From: HLUCCA09 sp965277275
GTDB lineage: Bacteria; Pseudomonadota; Alphaproteobacteria; Rhodobacterales; Rhodobacteraceae
DNA length: 64,000 bases
Direction of reading: 5' to 3'
Assembly (NCBI GenBank): GCA_965277275.1
Contig: CBDICG010000001.1
Location: 62,001 to 126,000, forward strand
Within the stretch, counting starts at the first letter, position 1. Each line of letters opens with the position of its first letter. A program made the translations under genes and the position numbers. This document shows positions 60,389 to 64,000 of this stretch, piece by piece. The notes beneath the pieces are model-generated. The model worked only from the letters and a program-made list of their open reading frames with translations, ran no database searches and was not told the origin of the DNA.

Positions 60389-61402
60389 TCAGCGCAGGCC
60401 CGCGCGGCCCGCAACACGTGTGATGGCAGCAACGGCGGCCTCTGGATCGGCATGGTGCGGCATGTGTCCGACACCCTCGAGCACCGTCAGCCGGGCGTTC
60501 GGGATCAGCGCAACCATGCGCTCGCCGTGAACAGCCAGCGGCACGGTGTCGTCTTCCGAGCCATGCACGACCTCGACCGGGATCCTGAGCCCGCCATAGC
60601 GTTCGGCCATCGCGGTGACGTGGGGCTTGAGCGTGTTGACCTGGCGCGCATTGGTGCGCAGCGTTTCCGCGCGCAGGGTCAGGCCGACACCCACGTAGCT
60701 CAGGTAGCCGGGCGGAGGATCCTGTGGTGCGAAGACCGCATCGACCGACCGTTCCGCGAGCCCGCGTGTGGCAAAACTCGAGATAAGCGGAACGACGGTC
60801 GCCCCACCAACGGACGATGACGCGATGCGGTACCAGGGGCCAAGCCCGCCGGGCCATGGCATGGTCGCCCCCCCAAGAGAGACGACGCCCGCGACGCGAT
60901 CAGGGTGTTCGAGCGCCCACGCCATCGCGACAGCACCGCCGTAGGAGTGGCCGACAATCACGGCACGCCCGACGCCGAGTTCCGAGAGCACTGCGTTCAG
61001 CGCCGCCGCCTGCTCGGCAGGGCTTTCGCCACGGTCGTGCAGCGCGGGGCTGTGTCCGTGCCCCGGCCGGTCGACGGCGATCACGCGAAAGCTCTTTGCC
61101 AGACGGGGCGCCAGATCGAAGGAGAAATCGCGGCTGTTGCCGGATGCTCCGTGCACCAGAACGACGACTGGCGCGTCGACCGGCCCCTCCTCGTGCACAT
61201 GAATCGCGGCGCCACCGGTGCTCACGATCCTGCCCGTGGGCGGGTAGGCTTCGGCGCTCAGTGCGAGGCGTGGGTTATCCGATGATGCGTCGAGTGCGCT
61301 CATGCCGTCCTCGGTCTTCCCCGGCGCACATGCAGCAAGGAAGGCGAGGGCGATTGCGCCAAGGGCGTTAGCCCGTGTCTTCCCCGATGGCTTGTGCGTC
61401 AA
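60389..61402 (-). CDS. Lipoprotein alpha/beta hydrolase
   Basis: An alpha/beta hydrolase with nucleophile Ser in VIVGHSYGGAVAMAW, oxyanion region VVLVHGASGNSRDF, acid in VHGSEDDTVPLAV and His in VLEGVGHMPHH. The N-terminus KTRANALGAIALAFLAACAP is a lipoprotein signal with lipobox LAAC, so the enzyme should be membrane-anchored. A TTG at 61402 gives a signal of normal length; ATG 61441 would add 13 residues and overlap metA by 74 bases. Either way it overlaps the metA 3' end. Substrate unknown. Confidence 0.85.
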   Translation of the reverse strand: MTHKPSGKTRANALGAIALAFLAACAPGKTEDGMSALDASSDNPRLALSAEAYPPTGRIVSTGGAAIHVHEEGPVDAPVVVLVHGASGNSRDFSFDLAPRLAKSFRVIAVDRPGHGHSPALHDRGESPAEQAAALNAVLSELGVGRAVIVGHSYGGAVAMAWALEHPDRVAGVVSLGGATMPWPGGLGPWYRIASSSVGGATVVPLISSFATRGLAERSVDAVFAPQDPPPGYLSYVGVGLTLRAETLRTNARQVNTLKPHVTAMAERYGGLRIPVEVVHGSEDDTVPLAVHGERMVALIPNARLTVLEGVGHMPHHADPEAAVAAITRVAGRAGLR

Positions 61403-62297
61403 AAGGTGTTGTCTGGTATATCTGGTTGACCCAGTTGCCATATAGGAGGTGCGCGTGGCTTCGCCAGCGGTTGAGCGGCTGGGCGCCGGGATCATCGCCG
61501 GGGTAGTAGTTCACGGGCACCTCGATCGGATCTCCGGACGCGGTATCGCGATCATACTCTTCCTTGAGGGTTCCGCTGTCATATTCGAGGTGGTTGTAGA
61601 TGTAGAGCGCGCGATGACCCGGATCCTCGACGAGGCAGGGGCCGACCTCACCGGAGTCCAGAAGCACCTTGAGGCCAGCGCCTTCGATCTCGTCGCGGCG
61701 CATTTCCGTCCAGCGCGAAACGGGCACGATGCAATCGTCCGAGAACCCGTTGAGGAACGGAGAGGTCGGTGCGCGATTGACGTGCCGAAAGCATCCGAAA
61801 GCTTTCGCCTCGAGCATGTGTTTGGGCAGGCCATGCAGGTGATAGGCCATGGCCATGCCGCCCCAACACACGCCGAATGTCGAGTGGACGTGGGTTTGCG
61901 TCCAGTCGATCACGCGGCGCAGCTCGTCCCAGTAGGTCACCTCCTCGTAGGGGAGATGCTCGATCGGGGCACCCGTGATGATCAGGCCGTCGAATTTCTC
62001 ACCGCTTGCGGCCACCTCGGCGAAGGGGCGGTAGAACTCCTCCATATGCGCGGCAGCGGTGTTGCGCGTCTCGTGGTCCGTCATGCGGATCAGCGACAGA
62101 TCGATCTGCAGCGGGGTCGAGCCGATGAGACGGGCGAATTGCGTCTCGGTCTGGATCTTCTTCGGCATGAGATTGAGCAGGCCGATACGCAGGGGGCGGA
62201 TGTCTTGCCGGGCCGCCCGATCCTCGCCCATGACCATCACACCTTCGCTGTGCAAGACATCGAATGCGGGCAGGGTCTCGGGCAGTTTGATCGGCAT
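61368..62297 (-). CDS. metA: MetA-type homoserine O-acyltransferase, probably using acetyl-CoA
   Basis: Acylates homoserine at the start of methionine synthesis. The 309 residues have the catalytic Cys144 in FGVCWGGMAMAYHL and the sequence VPVNYYPGDDP near the C-terminus. Position 113 is Glu (TGAPIEHLPYEEV). It aligns with residue 111 of E. coli MetA, with the same offset of two as Cys144/Cys142, where Gly favours succinyl-CoA and Glu favours acetyl-CoA. AGGAG precedes ATG 62297. It overlaps the lipoprotein hydrolase at its 3' end. Confidence 0.94.
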   Translation of the reverse strand: MPIKLPETLPAFDVLHSEGVMVMGEDRAARQDIRPLRIGLLNLMPKKIQTETQFARLIGSTPLQIDLSLIRMTDHETRNTAAAHMEEFYRPFAEVAASGEKFDGLIITGAPIEHLPYEEVTYWDELRRVIDWTQTHVHSTFGVCWGGMAMAYHLHGLPKHMLEAKAFGCFRHVNRAPTSPFLNGFSDDCIVPVSRWTEMRRDEIEGAGLKVLLDSGEVGPCLVEDPGHRALYIYNHLEYDSGTLKEEYDRDTASGDPIEVPVNYYPGDDPGAQPLNRWRSHAHLLYGNWVNQIYQTTPFDAQAIGEDTG

Positions 62298-62349
62298 CGG
62301 GTGCTCCTGGGGCGCCGTTGAAAGAGGCGCGCGAAGGCTGCACTTACGC

Positions 62350-63231
62350 CTAAGCCTTGGTGCGTTCAAGCGCGGCGGCGATCAGGTCGGTGAAGCCGGC
62401 CTCATCGGTGACCTGGGCGACATCCTCGGCCGCGACCGTCACGCCCCAGTGTTGTGCCATCGCGGCATAGCGCGGCTGGCGGTGGGCCATTGCTCGGGCG
62501 AACGCAAAGCGGACGAAGGCGTCCGGATCGACGTCGCTTTCCGCGTGGCCCGTCTCGTCGAGATAGGCCCGCCAGCTTTGCGTCAGGAACTCGGGCTGGT
62601 AGGCCATGGGCTTGGGCGCGCGCTCGAAGCGCCGGATCAGATCCGCCCGATGTGCGTCGCTCCCCTCGATCCAGACGAGAAGCATCCGTGCGGCAAGCCC
62701 GTTCAGAACGGGATCGTCTGGATCGGTCGGCTCGACCACCTCGCAAATCGAGCCCCCGGTGTCGCACACAAAGTGCGGGTAGCCGTAGAGCGCCTGCGCC
62801 CGGTCAATGAAGCGGTCGCTATCCAGAAGGGCCGCGCGTTCGGCTTCGTCGTGCTCGGCCTGACGGCGGCGGTATTCGGCCAGCGGCAAACCACCCTTTG
62901 CCGGATCGCCCGGCTTGCCCAGATAGGTCGAAAGCGGTGCGAGGTTGCTGAAGGTGATGTTGGAGCCGATATAGATCGAGTCGGTCATCAGCAGATCGCG
63001 CAAGTATGGCACCTTCATCGCTTCGCGCTTGACGCTGTCGGCGATCCGCTCGCCCATGTAGCGCGTCCCGATCCGGTAATCGACGGAGTAGTGAAACCAG
63101 TCGCCCGAGGCCCTCAGCATGGCAGAGAGGTGGGTTTTCCCAAGGCCGGACATGCCGAAGAGCGCGACGCGCTTCTGGGGCGCGTGCCGCCATGCGTCGG
63201 CCGAGGGGTATATCAGCGGGGCGTGATGCAT
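62350..63231 (-). CDS. P-loop ATPase/kinase-like protein upstream of metA
   Basis: A 293-residue protein with Walker A LFGMSGLGKTHLSAML at about residues 25-40. HYSVDYRIGTRYMGERIADS and DTGGSICEVVEPTDPDDPVL follow. A second half with many Arg and Glu (PEFLTQSWRAYLDETGHAES) ends the protein. It looks like a nucleoside kinase-type P-loop protein but I cannot name a substrate. ATG 63231 places the P-loop near the N-terminus as expected; upstream extensions are less likely. It precedes metA by 52 bases on the same strand. Confidence 0.8.
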   Translation of the reverse strand: MHHAPLIYPSADAWRHAPQKRVALFGMSGLGKTHLSAMLRASGDWFHYSVDYRIGTRYMGERIADSVKREAMKVPYLRDLLMTDSIYIGSNITFSNLAPLSTYLGKPGDPAKGGLPLAEYRRRQAEHDEAERAALLDSDRFIDRAQALYGYPHFVCDTGGSICEVVEPTDPDDPVLNGLAARMLLVWIEGSDAHRADLIRRFERAPKPMAYQPEFLTQSWRAYLDETGHAESDVDPDAFVRFAFARAMAHRQPRYAAMAQHWGVTVAAEDVAQVTDEAGFTDLIAAALERTKA

Positions 63232-63368
63232 GGGCGAGGGCTCTACCGCCCCCAGCGGCCCGAGGCCAGTCCCCATCGGCGCGTTGGCCGTGCCTCGGGC
63301 CGCCAATCGTGCAGGGCGCGCTCGAACGAGGGGTAGCGACGTGGCATCCGCGCGTGGGGAACACAGCG

Positions 63369-64000
63369 CTAGCGTGAGGGCCTCGGAACCGATCGCCACG
63401 CCAAAACGGTAAGCCCGAGCGCAAGCAGGCCGAGGCCCGCGAATGCAGTGGTGCCAAGCCTTTCATCCAGAACCAGTGCGCCGAGCACGATTGCGACCGG
63501 TGGAATAACCAGCGTCACCAGCATCGCTCCCCCCGCTCCGGCGCTCCGCACGAGGCGGTAGTAGAGCAGGTACGCAAGCGCAGTAGAGACGATGGCGTAG
63601 TAAGCGATCGCACCGACCCCGGTTGCGGAGCTGGGCAGGTCGATATTGCCCTCCAGCAGCACGGTTGTCGGGATGAGTATGGCTGTGGAGGCGCTCAGCA
63701 TCCCGGTCGCGGCAACGATCGGGTCGACGCCGCCGAGGAACCTGCGTGCCCAGATCGACGCCAGAGCATAACTCAATGTCCCTGCGACCACCGCAATTTG
63801 CGCGAGAGATTGCAGATCCAGCGAGGTAAGCGCGGACGGGCCGACAATGATCGTAACGCCCGCGAATCCGAGCACAATCCCTGTTGACCGCTGGAGCGTC
63901 AGGTGCTCGTCTGCAAAGACAAGCGCCGCGGCGAGTGCCGCCCAGATCGCAGTCGTCGCGTTCAGGATCGACGTGAGCCCGGTTTCGATATGGAGCTGGC
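63369..64000 (-). CDS. EamA/DMT-family transporter, 5' end beyond the window
   Basis: The last 210 residues of a ten-segment drug/metabolite transporter. The first residues in the window are LHIETGLTSILNATTAIWAA, followed by VLGFAGVTIIVGP and the second EamA repeat (LSYALASIWARRFLGGVDPI; AYYAIVSTALAYLLYYRLVR; VIPPVAIVLGALVLDERLG). The frame continues open to base 64000, so the gene is cut by the window edge. The substrate is unknown. Confidence 0.9.
   Translation of the reverse strand, partial: QLHIETGLTSILNATTAIWAALAAALVFADEHLTLQRSTGIVLGFAGVTIIVGPSALTSLDLQSLAQIAVVAGTLSYALASIWARRFLGGVDPIVAATGMLSASTAILIPTTVLLEGNIDLPSSATGVGAIAYYAIVSTALAYLLYYRLVRSAGAGGAMLVTLVIPPVAIVLGALVLDERLGTTAFAGLGLLALGLTVLAWRSVPRPSR

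Noticed and set aside
62298..62349. SAM/SAH-type riboswitch before metA
   Set aside because: The leader has CAACGGC and GGAGCA, which recall that riboswitch, but the P1 stem and the GCUUCC segment needed for the pseudoknot are missing, and only 52 bases are available.
1..64000. CRISPR arrays, tRNA or rRNA genes, insertion sequences, prophage or defence islands
   Set aside because: No regularly spaced repeats, tRNA-like TPsiC arms, transposase, integrase, phage or nuclease-cluster sequences were seen on either strand.

Overview
The window looks like chromosomal DNA of a GC-rich alphaproteobacterium of the Rhodobacterales (Roseobacter group). The evidence is the set of order-specific families (RSP_2647 methyltransferase next to RSP_2648 PIN protein, an RSP_7527-like small protein), the run NDUFA12 / mlaD / DUF2155 / aat / accC / accB, a ScfR-type short-chain acyl-CoA regulator, and intergenic repeats of a type I associate with this group. 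No rRNA, tRNA, CRISPR array, transposase, integrase or phage gene was seen. The window starts inside one minus-strand gene and ends inside an EamA-type transporter.

Layout. 1-9.8 kb: glnE and a small coupled protein; edd (Entner-Doudoroff) on the minus strand behind a LacI-like operator candidate; RNA methyltransferase plus PIN protein; a photolyase-related FAD protein with unusual domain order; an ArsR/SRPBCC pair behind a double operator. 9.9-16.2 kb: clpP and clpX, two adjacent perfect hairpins, NDUFA12, mlaD, DUF2155, and convergent aat/accC/accB. 16.4-32.5 kb: a large locus for reductive pyrimidine breakdown. preT-DUF1428-preA would reduce uracil/thymine, hydA would open the ring, the M20 hydrolase would remove the carbamoyl group, and the omega-aminotransferase would remove the amine. 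RutR lies inside it and an NMT1/THI5-type ABC importer ends it. Mixed in are a glycosyltransferase, an APH-fold kinase, a small membrane protein overlapping a GH114-type protein, a GNAT enzyme and a decayed cupin gene with three in-frame stops.

32.6-44.3 kb: a minus-strand Liv-type importer (livK-H-M-G-F) followed by acs, divergent from a ScfR-family regulator, so probably an acyl or organic-acid uptake and activation module; then an MFS efflux pump coupled to a DsbA-type oxidoreductase. 44.3-45.1 kb has no convincing gene and may hold decayed coding sequence. 45.1-56.4 kb: a polyamine locus, with potF-G-H-I-puuA-puuB-acyl-CoA ligase on the minus strand and, divergently, a putrescine aminotransferase with a second PuuB-like oxidase. 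It therefore carries both the gamma-glutamyl and the direct transamination routes. 56.5-64 kb: pirin, a GT2 glycosyltransferase, ppk2-tetR, a lipoprotein hydrolase, metA (with the residue associated with acetyl-CoA use), a P-loop ATPase, and the partial EamA transporter.

Many genes overlap by 1-8 bases (ATGA, TGATG, GTGA junctions), pointing to translational coupling within short operons. Functions rest on reading the translations and recalled family features; no database search was run.
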